The notes: generated from the sequence alone by a model not told the origin. A stretch of DNA of 64,000 nucleotides from G963422565 sp963422565 (GCA_963422565.1 OY730228.1:2480001-2544000), one strand, 5' to 3'. Positions 17,889 to 28,644 are shown, counted from the first letter of the stretch. Numbers and translations are program-made.

Positions 17889-18647
17889 TCAATCGACCCC
17901 GACAGCCTCGCCCAGGGTCGGGCCGATCTCGCGGTTGATCACCATGTCGGCGATGCCGTCGAGCTCGGTCGCCTCGCGGTTCAGGATCACCAGCCGCGCG
18001 CCGTTCTCCTTTGCCATCGCCGGGAAGCCGGCGGCGGGATAGACGACCAGCGAGGAGCCGATTGCCAGCAGGAGATCGCAGGCCAGCGCCGCTTCGCGGG
18101 CCTGTTCCATCTCGGGTTCGGGCATGGGCTGGCCGAATGAGATCGTCGCGGTCTTCACGTGGCCGCCGCAGAACCGGCAGGTCGGCAGCGTACCGGCCTC
18201 CTCGAAGGCCGCGCGGATCGGCGCGAGCTCGTGGCGGGTGCCGCAGGTCAGGCAGCGGGCGTAGCTGCCGTTGCCGTGCAGCTCGACGATCCGCTCCGCC
18301 GGGATGCCCGAGGCCTGGTGCAGATTGTCGATGTTCTGGGTGATGACGCCGGCCGCCTTGCCGGTCAGCACCAGCCTGGCGACCGCGCGGTGGCCGCGGT
18401 TGGGCGCGGCCGCCTCGACGTCGCGGTCGATGACGAACTTGCGCCGCCAGGCCTCGCGCCGCGCCGCCTCCGAAGCGACGAAGTCCTGGTAGTAGATGGG
18501 CGTCGTCCGCGACCAGATCCCGGCCGGGCTGCGGAAGTCCGGGATCCCCGACTCGGTGGAGATGCCTGCCCCGGTGAACACGACCGCGCGGCGCGCCGCT
18601 GCGATCTCCGCCCGCAACCGTCCGACATCTTCGTCCGTGCCGTCCAT
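17889..18647 (-). CDS. cobB: NAD-dependent protein deacylase of the Sir2 family
   Basis: Sirtuin of 252 residues that removes acyl groups from lysines using NAD. Visible motifs are GAGISTESGIPDFRS (NAD binding), TQNIDNLH, the catalytic His in VELHGN, two zinc-binding Cys pairs (CLTC and CRFC), and AIGSSLVVYPAA. Length and order match class III or U bacterial sirtuins. It could regulate acyl-CoA synthetases, and an acetoacetyl-CoA synthetase is encoded 650 bases away, but that link is inference. Confidence 0.93.
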   Translation of the reverse strand: MDGTDEDVGRLRAEIAAARRAVVFTGAGISTESGIPDFRSPAGIWSRTTPIYYQDFVASEAARREAWRRKFVIDRDVEAAAPNRGHRAVARLVLTGKAAGVITQNIDNLHQASGIPAERIVELHGNGSYARCLTCGTRHELAPIRAAFEEAGTLPTCRFCGGHVKTATISFGQPMPEPEMEQAREAALACDLLLAIGSSLVVYPAAGFPAMAKENGARLVILNREATELDGIADMVINREIGPTLGEAVGVD

Positions 18648-18674
18648 GCCGATGTCCGGAACGCTGCGCCGTTC

Positions 18675-18878
18675 TCAGCCGATGCGCATTCGGCCCACGG
18701 AGGCGATGGCGGACTCCCTCGCAATTCGCGAGTCCTGCGGCATGTTGCGGTATACGAAACTTGCTTGCCGCCGTCGCGGGGCCTCGTCCGTCGACGCGAC
18801 CGACTCGGCGTCCTCCTGGAGTTTCTTCGACCCGGGCCGCTCCGGAGCGCGCCCGAGAATTGCCCTTCGTTCCGCCAT
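18675..18878 (-). CDS. Possible small hypothetical protein (67 aa)
   Basis: The 303 bases between the sirtuin and AhpD-like genes hold one frame with a good signal: GGGAGGT, six bases, then ATG at 18878. It encodes a charged, soluble 67-residue peptide (MAERRAILGRAPERPGSKK...) with no membrane segment or known motif. Local GC appears lower than in the neighbouring genes. The ribosome-binding site is the main support. It may be non-coding. Confidence 0.3.
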   Translation of the reverse strand: MAERRAILGRAPERPGSKKLQEDAESVASTDEAPRRRQASFVYRNMPQDSRIARESAIASVGRMRIG

Positions 18879-18950
18879 TTCTCGACCTCCCATGCAATGT
18901 TGTCGTGCTCGATACGTCCGGGCCCGTCGTTTTCGCCCTGCCGCGGCCGC

Positions 18951-19291
18951 CTATCCTCGCGCGAACTCGTCGAACGCAGCCAGGGCCTCGCCGCCATAGA
19001 CCGCCGCCGGCCCTCCGCCCATCTCGACGGCGACGGCGATGGCCTCGGCGACCTCCCCGCGCTTCGCGCCGAGTCGGTGCGCCGCCCGTGCGTGATGGAC
19101 GATGCAGCCCTGGCAGCGCGTGGCGACGGCGATCGCGAGCGCCATCAGCTCCTTGGTCGCGGAGTCGAGCGCGCCGGGCTCGGACGTCGCCTCCATCAGG
19201 CCGCGGAACGCCCGCATCGGTTTCGGCGCCGCCCGGAACAGCGCCGCCGTCCTGGCGTCGACCTCGCCGGCCAGCGCCTCGTAGTCCCCGC

Positions 19292-19295
<4 letters not shown>
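18951..19295 (-). CDS. AhpD-like carboxymuconolactone decarboxylase family protein
   Basis: 114 residues, all-helical. The AhpD-type redox motif is CQGCIVHHARAAHRLG (CxxC followed by HH), with ALDSATKELMALAIAV before it. Members act as alkylhydroperoxidase-like thiol peroxidases or as decarboxylases. The CxxC points to the redox group. Its ATG overlaps the stop of acetoacetyl-CoA synthetase (ATGA), so it is translationally coupled to that gene. Confidence 0.9.
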
Positions 19296-21268
<1,973 letters not shown>

Positions 21269-21633
21269 GGCGGGTCCTTCCGCGAGCAGTGCGCTATCTC
21301 GCGCGGTGGCCCGGCGGGCGTCAAGCCCCGCCCCTCGGCGGGCCGAGCCGGACGGCGTCGCCGAACGATCGGAAAGGTCGGCGGTCTTCCACGGATCTCT
21401 ACGCCCGGCACGCTACCGCGTCGACGGCCGCTACCCGTCCGACCGCTTGTCCACAGGCCGACCATGACGACCGAAGCGGTCGATTCGTCCGGTACGTAAA
21501 CGGACCCGTTCCATATGTCATCGACATGGCGGAAGACCCGTGACGGGAATCGCCGGTCGTCGACGAGACCATGCGTGCCTTCGGACCGGCCGGGCTATAC
21601 TCGGGCGCGGCCGCGGGTTGAGGAGTCGCGCCC
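21269..21633. other. 365-bp divergent intergenic region
   Basis: Gap between the acetoacetyl-CoA synthetase start (reading left) and the Asp-box gene (reading right). No open frame shows homology. A TATACT at 21596-21601 could be a -10 element for the rightward operon, but no good -35 lies 16-18 bases upstream. The middle holds less G/C-rich stretches, as expected of a regulatory region. GAGGAG before 21634 is the ribosome-binding site of the next gene. Confidence 0.5.
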
Positions 21634-22623
21634 ATGGATGTCACCGCCTACGCCGCCTCGGTAGGGCACTCGGTCTGGTTCAGCCACGACGCCGGCGAGA
21701 GCTGGCTCAGGGCGCACACGACCTCGGGCGGCATCTACAACGAGTCGCGATGCTGGTGCCTGTCGATCCATCCCGACCGGCCCGGCGAGGTTCTCGCGGG
21801 GACCGATCTCGGCGTCTACCGCTGGGATCCGCGGGCGTCGCGCTGGACTCACCTGCCGTCGCCGATGGACGGGCTGCACATCCTCCAGATGGCGCAGGCG
21901 CCGCACGACCCCGACATCATCTTCGCCGGCACCCGTCCGGCAGAGATCTTCGCGAGCTTCGACGGCGGGCGGACATGGCGCCGCTGCCGCCTGAACAACC
22001 GCAGCGAATGCTGGTTCATCAACACGCCGCGCGTGACCTCGATCACCTTCGATCCGCTGGAGCGGGAGACCGTCTGGGTCTCGATCGAGATCGAGGGGAT
22101 CTTCCGCACGCGCGATCTCGGCGCGACCTGGGAGAAACTGACCGAGGGGCTGGTCTCCGTCGACACCCACAACATGGTGTTCTTCGACGATCCCGACGGC
22201 GGGCGCGAGATACTCTGCTCCACCGAGGAAGGCCTGCACAAGAGCACCGACAACGCCGCGACCTGGCGGCATATCGACGTCCCGCAGGCGCCCTTCGTCT
22301 ATATGCGCTGTATGGAACGCCGGGCCGACGACTCGGAGATCGTGTTTCTGTCGGTGGGAGACCGGCCGTCCGGCGAGACCGGGATGCTGCTGCGCAGCCG
22401 CGACCGAGGCGAAAGCTGGGAAAACATCGACCTTCCGGGCCATGTCAACAGCACGATCTGGTGGATCGGCACCAACCGGGCGGGCCCGAACCTGATCTTC
22501 TGCTGCACCATCATGGGCCAGATCTGGCGATCGACGGATGGCGGCGAGAGCTGGCGCAAGCTGAAGCGCGAGCTGGGCGAGCTCCGCATGATCGCCTGGC
22601 AGCCGCGGCGCGCCGCCCGATGA
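21634..22623 (+). CDS. Asp-box (BNR) beta-propeller protein
   Basis: 329 residues with six Asp-box hairpins of the S/T-x-D-x-G-x-S/T-W type, at about 17-25, 108-116, 159-167, 204-212, 255-263 and 300-308 (for example FSHDAGESW, SFDGGRTW, STDGGESW). These mark a sialidase- or sortilin-like propeller. No signal peptide is visible, so it should be cytoplasmic, and sialidase catalytic residues are not evident. Cysteines are unusually frequent (RCWCLS, FCCT). The stop overlaps the next gene as ATGA, so it is the first gene of a three-gene operon. Confidence 0.8.
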   Translation: MDVTAYAASVGHSVWFSHDAGESWLRAHTTSGGIYNESRCWCLSIHPDRPGEVLAGTDLGVYRWDPRASRWTHLPSPMDGLHILQMAQAPHDPDIIFAGTRPAEIFASFDGGRTWRRCRLNNRSECWFINTPRVTSITFDPLERETVWVSIEIEGIFRTRDLGATWEKLTEGLVSVDTHNMVFFDDPDGGREILCSTEEGLHKSTDNAATWRHIDVPQAPFVYMRCMERRADDSEIVFLSVGDRPSGETGMLLRSRDRGESWENIDLPGHVNSTIWWIGTNRAGPNLIFCCTIMGQIWRSTDGGESWRKLKRELGELRMIAWQPRRAAR

Positions 22624-23195
22624 CGGCCCTTTTCGTCTATCGTCCGCATGTCCACGAGCGCGGGATCGTCGCGACTCCCGACATCCTGATCGACGGCGCA
22701 GCCCTCGCCGCCGGTGGCGTCAGGTGGCCGCTTCCGGTGGACCGCCTGACGACGGCCGGCGCGATCCAGGTGGTCGGCGGCGGGACGCTGGCCGACGCCG
22801 CGCTGCTGCTGGTCGGCACCGCCGGCGGGATGCTCGTCGGCGTTGCCTCCGACCATCGCGGCCCGGACCCCGATGGCGGCCGGCTCGCCTGCGCCAAGCC
22901 GATCTGCCGCGAGGCGTGGCGTTACACCGACATCGACGATCATCTGGACGCGCTCACCCTTCGCTGCATCGCCTGGGCGGAGCGAGGGCCCCCGGAGACG
23001 GTTCAGGAGGGCTGCCCGGCGGCGCTCGCCGTCGAGACGGACTTCGCCCAGGGCCGGATGCTCCTCCGCACCGGGCTGCCGGTCGCCGCGGCGTCGCGCG
23101 CCGCCGGCTACGAGATCGTCCTGGAGGACCCGGTCCTCGAACGGCGGATCGCGCTTCGTTACGATGTCGTGGAGTTGGCCCGATGGGTCGGCTGA
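22620..23195 (+). CDS. DUF2848 family protein
   Basis: 191 residues. The stretch VGVASDHRGPDPDGGRLACA, followed by KPICREAWRYTDIDDHLDALTLRCIAW, matches the DUF2848 pattern (G-SDHTDR..E, K..CPKP...WR.DDV.DHWD.L.LRSW). That family is distantly related in shape to fumarylacetoacetate hydrolases and is found in catabolic clusters. The canonical HTDR is altered to HRGPDP here. No activity is known. Coupled by ATGA to the propeller gene upstream, and followed 37 bases later by a MetE-like gene. Confidence 0.75.
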   Translation: MTALFVYRPHVHERGIVATPDILIDGAALAAGGVRWPLPVDRLTTAGAIQVVGGGTLADAALLLVGTAGGMLVGVASDHRGPDPDGGRLACAKPICREAWRYTDIDDHLDALTLRCIAWAERGPPETVQEGCPAALAVETDFAQGRMLLRTGLPVAAASRAAGYEIVLEDPVLERRIALRYDVVELARWVG

Positions 23196-23232
23196 CGGTC
23201 GGTTTCCGGCCTCTTGCAGGGAGATCAACGAA

Positions 23233-24363
23233 ATGGCCGAAGCAGCGACCGGCAAGCCGTTCTTCCGCGCCGACCATGTCGGCAGCCTGCTGCGCCCTCC
23301 CGAGCTGCTCGCCGCGCGCAGGGAGTGGCGGGAGGGGACGCTGAACCGCGACGCGCTGACCGCGCGCGAGGACGCCTCGATCCGCGAGGCCGTCCGAATG
23401 CAGGAGGAGATCGGCCTGCAGGCGATTACCGACGGCGAGTTCCGCCGGGAGAACTGGTGGATCGACTTCGTCCGCCGGATCGACGGGATCGAGATCACCC
23501 AACCCGATCCGGGGGCCGAGTTCCGGACCGGAAGCGGCCAGGGAACCGGCTATTGGCCGATGGTCGTCGAGACGGTGGCGCCGATCGCCCATCGCCGCAC
23601 GGTCATGGGGCGCGACTACGGCTTCCTCGCCGACTGCACGGACCGCACGCCCAAGGTGACCATCCCCTCGCCGACGCGCATCCACTTTCACGGCGGGCGC
23701 GCCAAGGTGAGCCGGGATGCCTATCCGGAGATGGACGCCTTCTGGGCCGACATCGCCGCCTTCTACCGCAGCGAGATCGCCGCCCTCGAGGAGATGGGCT
23801 GCCGCTATATCCAGATCGACGATCCGGTCCTGACCTATTTCCTGGACGACCGCACGCGGGACAATCTGCGGGCGATCGGCGAGGATCCCGACCGGTTGGT
23901 CCATAGCTACGCGGCGCTGCTCAACGACTGTATCCGCGACCGGCGCCCCGATACCCATCTCGCGATGCATCTCTGCCGCGGCAACGCGATGAGCGCCTGG
24001 ATGGTCTCCGGCGGCTATCGGCGCCTGGCGGAAGCGATCTTTCCGGTGGTCGCGGTGGACACGTTCTTCCTCGAATACGACGACGAGCGGTCGGGCGACT
24101 TCGAGCCGCTGCGGCTCATGCCGGAGGGGCGCAACGTGGTGCTGGGCCTCGTCACCTCCAAGTTCCCCGAGATGGAAAGCAAGGACGACCTCAAGCGGCG
24201 GATCGACCAGGCCGCGCGCATCGTCCCGATGGACCATCTGGCGCTCAGCCCGCAATGCGGGTTCGCCAGCATCGATCTCGGCAACCGGGTCACCCGCGAC
24301 GACCAGATCGCCAAGCTCCGCCTCGTCATCGAGACCGCCGGGGAGCTGTGGGGCACGGCCTGA
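23233..24363 (+). CDS. MetE-core (cobalamin-independent methionine synthase C-terminal type) methyltransferase-like protein, copy 1
   Basis: 376 residues covering only the catalytic barrel of MetE, without the N-terminal folate domain. It opens FRADHVGSLLRPPELL, keeps ITDGEFRRENWW, and preserves the zinc ligands as HxC (MHLCRGN) and a later Cys (LSPQCGFAS). The family name 'methyltetrahydropteroyltriglutamate-homocysteine methyltransferase' is often attached, but stand-alone members usually act on other thiols or are untested. ATG 23233 follows GGGAGATC. Third gene of the operon starting at 21634, and convergent with the SelD fusion. Confidence 0.85.
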   Translation: MAEAATGKPFFRADHVGSLLRPPELLAARREWREGTLNRDALTAREDASIREAVRMQEEIGLQAITDGEFRRENWWIDFVRRIDGIEITQPDPGAEFRTGSGQGTGYWPMVVETVAPIAHRRTVMGRDYGFLADCTDRTPKVTIPSPTRIHFHGGRAKVSRDAYPEMDAFWADIAAFYRSEIAALEEMGCRYIQIDDPVLTYFLDDRTRDNLRAIGEDPDRLVHSYAALLNDCIRDRRPDTHLAMHLCRGNAMSAWMVSGGYRRLAEAIFPVVAVDTFFLEYDDERSGDFEPLRLMPEGRNVVLGLVTSKFPEMESKDDLKRRIDQAARIVPMDHLALSPQCGFASIDLGNRVTRDDQIAKLRLVIETAGELWGTA

Positions 24364-24375
24364 GCCGCTGCCGCC

Positions 24376-26634
24376 TCACGACAAGGAGACCGTCACCGCC
24401 GCCGTGCCGCCGTCGGGCTCCCGCACCGCGCCGATGACCGCCGCCGCCGGATATCCCGACCGGCGCAGGGCCGAGACGCAGCTCTCCGCCCGGTCGGCCG
24501 GGATGCCCGCGAGCAGCCCGCCGGCCGTCTGCGGGTCGAACAGCAGCGGAAAGCGCGGGTCCGCGGCGGCCGCCTCCGAGACCTGTGCCGCCGCCGCCGC
24601 CCGCCGGTTCTGCGGCTGGAGCGAGCTCAGGAGTCCCGCCGCCGCGGTCTCCGCCGCGCCGTCGAGCAGCGGGACCCGATCGAGTTCGAGCGCGGCCGCC
24701 ACTTCCGACGCGCGGGCCATCTCCAGCAGATGGCCGAGAAGGCCGAACCCGGTCACGTCCGTGCAGGCACGGGCGCCGTGGCCCGCCAGGCAGTCGGCCG
24801 CCGCCCGGCTCGACCGGGTCATCGAGCCCAGCGCCGCGACGATCCAGCGCCCCTCGGCGCGGTAGCGCATGTCGGCGGCGAACAGCGTCCCGGTGCCGAT
24901 CGGCTTGGTGAGGATCAACCGATCCCCGGGCCGCAGCCCGGACTTGCGGAGCGCCCGCGCGGGTTCGACCAGACCGTTGACGGCGAAACCGAGAGCGAGC
25001 TCCGCCCCCTCGCTCGTATGGCCGCCCACAAGGGCCGCGCCGGCTTCATCGAGAATCTCCCGCGCGCCGGCGATCATCTGGCCCAGCGTGTCGGCGGTCT
25101 TGGCCTCGCCGCCCACCGGCAGGGTCGCCAAAGCGAGCGCGGTCTGCGGCGCGGCGCCCATGGCGTGAAGGTCCCCGAGGCTGTGGTTGGCGGCGATCTT
25201 GCCGAAGACATAGGGGTCGTCGATCATCGCCGGGAAGGCGTCGACGCTGTGGACCAGCGCCTTTCCGGGTGGCACCGAGACCAGGGCGGCGTCGTCGGGC
25301 GCATCGAGGCCGATCAACACGTCGCCGCGCGGCTCGGGCGCCGCCCCGGCCAATGCCCGTTCGAGCACCCCGGCCCCGATCTTGGCGCCGCAGCCGCCGC
25401 ACCGCATCGCCGTCGTCGGGGCGGCGTCTCCGCCCGCATCGGCGAGCCCGGCGGGGAGCGCGGGGCCGGGCGGCTCCTCCATCGGGGGGAGATCGGAATA
25501 GCGCGCCATGAAACGCCGGTCTATCCAGTCCTTCCAACGCCAGACCGCCCCGCCCGCGATCGACCGCCCGCCGCGCGAGGCGACCGCGCGCCGGTCGCCC
25601 GTCGAGATGAGGCCGAGCGCGCGCTTCTGCGGCCGGAACGGCCGAAGGGGTCTGCCGAGCAGCGCGCGGCGGAGATTGCGCGCGAGGGGCCGCCCCTGGC
25701 GGACCGCGAACACGCCCGATTTCGGGCGCGGGTGGTCGACCATATGCGCGATGTCGCCGGCCGCGAACACGTCGGGATGGGAAACCGACCGCAGCGTGTC
25801 GCCGACCTCGACGAACCCGTCCGCATCGACCGCGAGCCCCGCCTCGCGCGGCCATGACGGGGCGCCGGCGTGGATCACCCAGAGGATCTCGTCGACCCGG
25901 ACCTCGCCGCCGTCGCCGGTCCGCAGCCGACCCGGCGCCGCTTCGACGACCGGCGACCCGAGATGGAGAACGACGCCGCGTGCATCCAGGATGCGCCGGA
26001 GCCGCCGCCGCAGCGCGAGCGGGTGGGTCGGCAAGATGTCCGGCGCCGCATCGAACAGATGGCAGGCGACCGCACCGCGGCGGCCGGCCGCGCGACGCAA
26101 CCGCGTCAGCCGGTGGCGGGCCGCGAGCAGCAGTTCCACGCCGCCGGCGCCGGCGCCGACGACGGCGATGCGCACCGGTCCGTCACGGGCTGCCACGCGA
26201 CGCGCCAGCGCCTCCCAGGATACCAGGAAACGGTCGATCGGCTTGACCGGAACCGCCGCATCGGCTGCGCCGGGCATGTCGGCGGGGGCGGAGCCGGTGT
26301 TGAGCGAAAGCAGGTCGTAGGCGATCGGCGGGCGGTTGTCGCACAGCACCCGGCGGCCCGCGAGGTCGAGCCCGACGATCTCGCTACAATAGAGCCGCGC
26401 CCCGGCGAAGCGGGCGAGCCTGCGGAGATCGATATGGATATCGTCGAAACCGTAATGGCCGGCGATATGGCCCGGCAACATCCCCGAATAGGGGGTGTAC
26501 GGATCGCGGCAGATCAGCGTCAGCCGGACGCCCGGAAGGGGCGCCATTCCGAACCGCCTGAGGACCGCGACATGGCTGTGGCCGCCCCCGGCCAGCACCA
26601 GATCCCTGACCACCGGGGGCGCGGCGTTCCTCAT
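24376..26634 (-). CDS. selD: Selenophosphate synthetase fused to an N-terminal NAD(P)/FAD oxidoreductase
   Basis: 752-residue fusion. Residues 1-370 are a pyridine nucleotide-disulfide oxidoreductase-like FAD domain: GGGHSHVAVLRRFG at the FAD site, VVGAGAGGVELLLAA for NAD(P), and VFAAGDIAHM. Residues about 405-752 are SelD, which makes selenophosphate from selenide and ATP. Active Cys415 and Lys418 are in RCGGCGAKIG, with ADNHSLGD-like IAANHSLGDLHAMGA, ALVGGHTSEGAE and TDVTGFGLLGHLLEMA. The catalytic position is Cys, not selenocysteine. This fusion is known in other bacteria; the reductase may supply reduced selenium. It is the last gene of a reverse-strand run; no selA, selB or selU is in the window. 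Confidence 0.93.
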   Translation of the reverse strand: MRNAAPPVVRDLVLAGGGHSHVAVLRRFGMAPLPGVRLTLICRDPYTPYSGMLPGHIAGHYGFDDIHIDLRRLARFAGARLYCSEIVGLDLAGRRVLCDNRPPIAYDLLSLNTGSAPADMPGAADAAVPVKPIDRFLVSWEALARRVAARDGPVRIAVVGAGAGGVELLLAARHRLTRLRRAAGRRGAVACHLFDAAPDILPTHPLALRRRLRRILDARGVVLHLGSPVVEAAPGRLRTGDGGEVRVDEILWVIHAGAPSWPREAGLAVDADGFVEVGDTLRSVSHPDVFAAGDIAHMVDHPRPKSGVFAVRQGRPLARNLRRALLGRPLRPFRPQKRALGLISTGDRRAVASRGGRSIAGGAVWRWKDWIDRRFMARYSDLPPMEEPPGPALPAGLADAGGDAAPTTAMRCGGCGAKIGAGVLERALAGAAPEPRGDVLIGLDAPDDAALVSVPPGKALVHSVDAFPAMIDDPYVFGKIAANHSLGDLHAMGAAPQTALALATLPVGGEAKTADTLGQMIAGAREILDEAGAALVGGHTSEGAELALGFAVNGLVEPARALRKSGLRPGDRLILTKPIGTGTLFAADMRYRAEGRWIVAALGSMTRSSRAAADCLAGHGARACTDVTGFGLLGHLLEMARASEVAAALELDRVPLLDGAAETAAAGLLSSLQPQNRRAAAAAQVSEAAAADPRFPLLFDPQTAGGLLAGIPADRAESCVSALRRSGYPAAAVIGAVREPDGGTAAVTVSLS

Positions 26635-26682
26635 GCCGATCGGCGGCTCCGGGCGCGGCGAGCAGGCCGCCGTGCCGGCTTC

Positions 26683-27384
26683 CTAGCGCGCGGCGGTGGC
26701 GCGGGCTTCGGGGACGAGCAACTCGTCGATACAGGAATCGACGCTGCGCACATCGCCGAAGCTCTGCCAGACGCTGGTGAGGCCCGCAAGGTGATCCTCG
26801 TCATAGCGCGCGGCGTTGGCGTCCTCCGCCATGACCACCCGGTATCCGATCATCATCGCGTCGCGGGCGCTGGTCTCGCAGCAGAAATTGGTCGCGGTCC
26901 CGGCGACGATCAGGTTCTCGATGCCGCGCGCATGTAGCCTTTCGTCGAGGTCGGACGCGCCCTGGATGAAGGCGCTGAAGCGCGACTTGCGGACGATCAG
27001 GTCGTTGTCCGCGACCTCCAGCGTCGGGTAGAGGCGGTGCCCGTCGGCTCCCTCGGCGAGCCCGTCGCGATGCGCCGCCATCTTCTCGGGCGTGAAGAAA
27101 TAGTCGTGATAGATCGGCCAGTTGCTCACCCCGCCCGGGCGGTCGGTCACCGTCATCAGCACCCAGGCGACGAGGCCGCCGCGCGCCCGGACCGCGGCGG
27201 CGAGCCGGTTGATATTGGGGCAGATGCTCCGCGCCGTCTCGACCTCGGCGACGTAGAAGTTCTGCATGTCGATCACGACCAGCGCCGTCCGCGCCGGCTC
27301 GAAACGGTCGAAGACATGGAGGCGGCCGCGCTTGGCCATGATGCGCTGGATCACGTAGTCGGGGATTCTGCTGTCGTGCGGCAT
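26683..27384 (-). CDS. Isochorismatase-family cysteine hydrolase
   Basis: 233 residues. Catalytic triad candidates are Asp in VVIDMQNFYV, Lys in VRKSRFSAF and Cys in AGTATNFCCETSARDA, with the cis-peptide GTATN before the Cys. The family includes nicotinamidase, biuret and N-carbamoyl amidases and ureidoacrylate hydrolase. The length with an N-terminal extension (IPDYVIQRIMAKRGRLHVFD) is closest to the amidase branch. The substrate is unknown. ATG 27384 has GGAGAA upstream. It lies between a MetE-core gene (32 bases) and the SelD fusion (48 bases). Confidence 0.87.
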   Translation of the reverse strand: MPHDSRIPDYVIQRIMAKRGRLHVFDRFEPARTALVVIDMQNFYVAEVETARSICPNINRLAAAVRARGGLVAWVLMTVTDRPGGVSNWPIYHDYFFTPEKMAAHRDGLAEGADGHRLYPTLEVADNDLIVRKSRFSAFIQGASDLDERLHARGIENLIVAGTATNFCCETSARDAMMIGYRVVMAEDANAARYDEDHLAGLTSVWQSFGDVRSVDSCIDELLVPEARATAAR

Positions 27385-27416
27385 GTCGTTCTCCGGTCGG
27401 GACGCGCGAAGGACTC

Positions 27417-28583
27417 TCAGCCCCACAGCGCATCGGAGGCGATCCGCGCCCCCTCGACCAGCGCCCGGAGCTTGGCCCGGACGATGCGCGGCTCGATCTC
27501 CGGCGTCGCGCTCGCCTGGGTGCCGAAGCCGCAATCGGCGCCGGCGATGACGTTCTCCCGGCCGACCAGATCGGCGAAGCGACGGATGCGCTGGGCGACC
27601 AGCTCCTCATGCTCGACGAGGACCGAGGCGTGGGTGACGACGCCGGGGATCAATATCTTGCCGTCGGGCAGCCGCGTCTCCTCCCAGAGGCGCCATTCGT
27701 GCTCGTGGCGCGGATTGGCCGCCTCGAAGGAATAGGCGCCGGCGTCGATGCGGAGGATCTGGTCGAGAATCCAGCCCAGCTCGACATCGTGGACCCGGGG
27801 CCCGATATTGATTCCGTAGCAGGTGTGATAGCGCACGCGCTCCTCGGGGATGCCCTCGAGCGCATGGTTGATCGCCTCGATCATGCCGCCGACCCAGCGC
27901 CGGTAGTCGGCGACCGCGAGGTCCGGAGACTTGACGTAATAGGTCACCAGATGCGGGTCGTCGATCTGAAGGACGAACCCGGCGTCGACGATCGCCCGGT
28001 ATTCCACGCGCATCGCCTCGGCGACGGCGGCGAGAAACGCCTCCTCGGACGCGTAGTGCGCGTTCCGCTGGGCGCCCGCGACATCGATCGGGGATATCGC
28101 CGGCACGAACGCCTCCGCGGCCCCGGCGGCGTCGACCGCCGCCCGCAGATTGGCGAGGTCGCGGGCGAGCGCCGCCTGCCCCGCATAGGCGACCGGGCCG
28201 ACGCAGACGAGCTCCGCGGCCGCGGCCAGCGCCCCGTCGCCATGCGGCCGCGCCCGCGCGTAGAACTCGGGAAAGGCCAGCGCCTCCCGCGAGTCGCCCC
28301 AGAGAGCGCCGCCGGCCGCCGGCCGGCTCTCGTAGCCCGCGAGCCGCGCGTCGGCATATGCCCGGAATCCGCGCTTGGAAAACTCCCCGTCGTCGACGAT
28401 ATCGATCCCGAGCGCGACCTGCTCGGCGACGATGTCGACGACGGCGTCCCGGAGCGACCGCTCGTAGGCGGCGCGGTCGATGGCGACGCCGCGGTCCTCG
28501 GCGGCCATCGCCGCGACCAGCGCGGCCGGCCGCGGCAGGCTGCCGACATGGGTGGTGAGTATCCGCTCCGTGCTCCGTCTCAC
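27417..28583 (-). CDS. MetE-core methyltransferase-like protein, copy 2
   Basis: 388 residues, catalytic barrel of MetE only. It begins ILTTHVGSLPRPAALVAAM, has DDGEFSKRGF in place of copy 1's DGEFRRENWW, and keeps the zinc ligands HxC (YHTCYGIN) and Cys (GADCGFGTQ). It is only distantly similar to copy 1, so the two likely use different substrates. I start it at GTG 28583, where homology begins, with GGAG eight bases upstream. A longer frame from 28766 would overlap the EamA gene. The annotation 'methionine synthase' would be unsafe. Confidence 0.82.
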   Translation of the reverse strand: MRRSTERILTTHVGSLPRPAALVAAMAAEDRGVAIDRAAYERSLRDAVVDIVAEQVALGIDIVDDGEFSKRGFRAYADARLAGYESRPAAGGALWGDSREALAFPEFYARARPHGDGALAAAAELVCVGPVAYAGQAALARDLANLRAAVDAAGAAEAFVPAISPIDVAGAQRNAHYASEEAFLAAVAEAMRVEYRAIVDAGFVLQIDDPHLVTYYVKSPDLAVADYRRWVGGMIEAINHALEGIPEERVRYHTCYGINIGPRVHDVELGWILDQILRIDAGAYSFEAANPRHEHEWRLWEETRLPDGKILIPGVVTHASVLVEHEELVAQRIRRFADLVGRENVIAGADCGFGTQASATPEIEPRIVRAKLRALVEGARIASDALWG

Positions 28584-28644
28584 CCGTGCCGCTCCGAACC
28601 GCCATATTGCCGAGCGCCGATCATAAGCGATCGACAGCCGGCCG

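Noticed and set aside
23196..23232. A cobalamin or SAM riboswitch controlling the MetE-core genes.
   Set aside because: The gaps before both genes are only tens of bases, too short for these aptamers, and no conserved boxes are visible.
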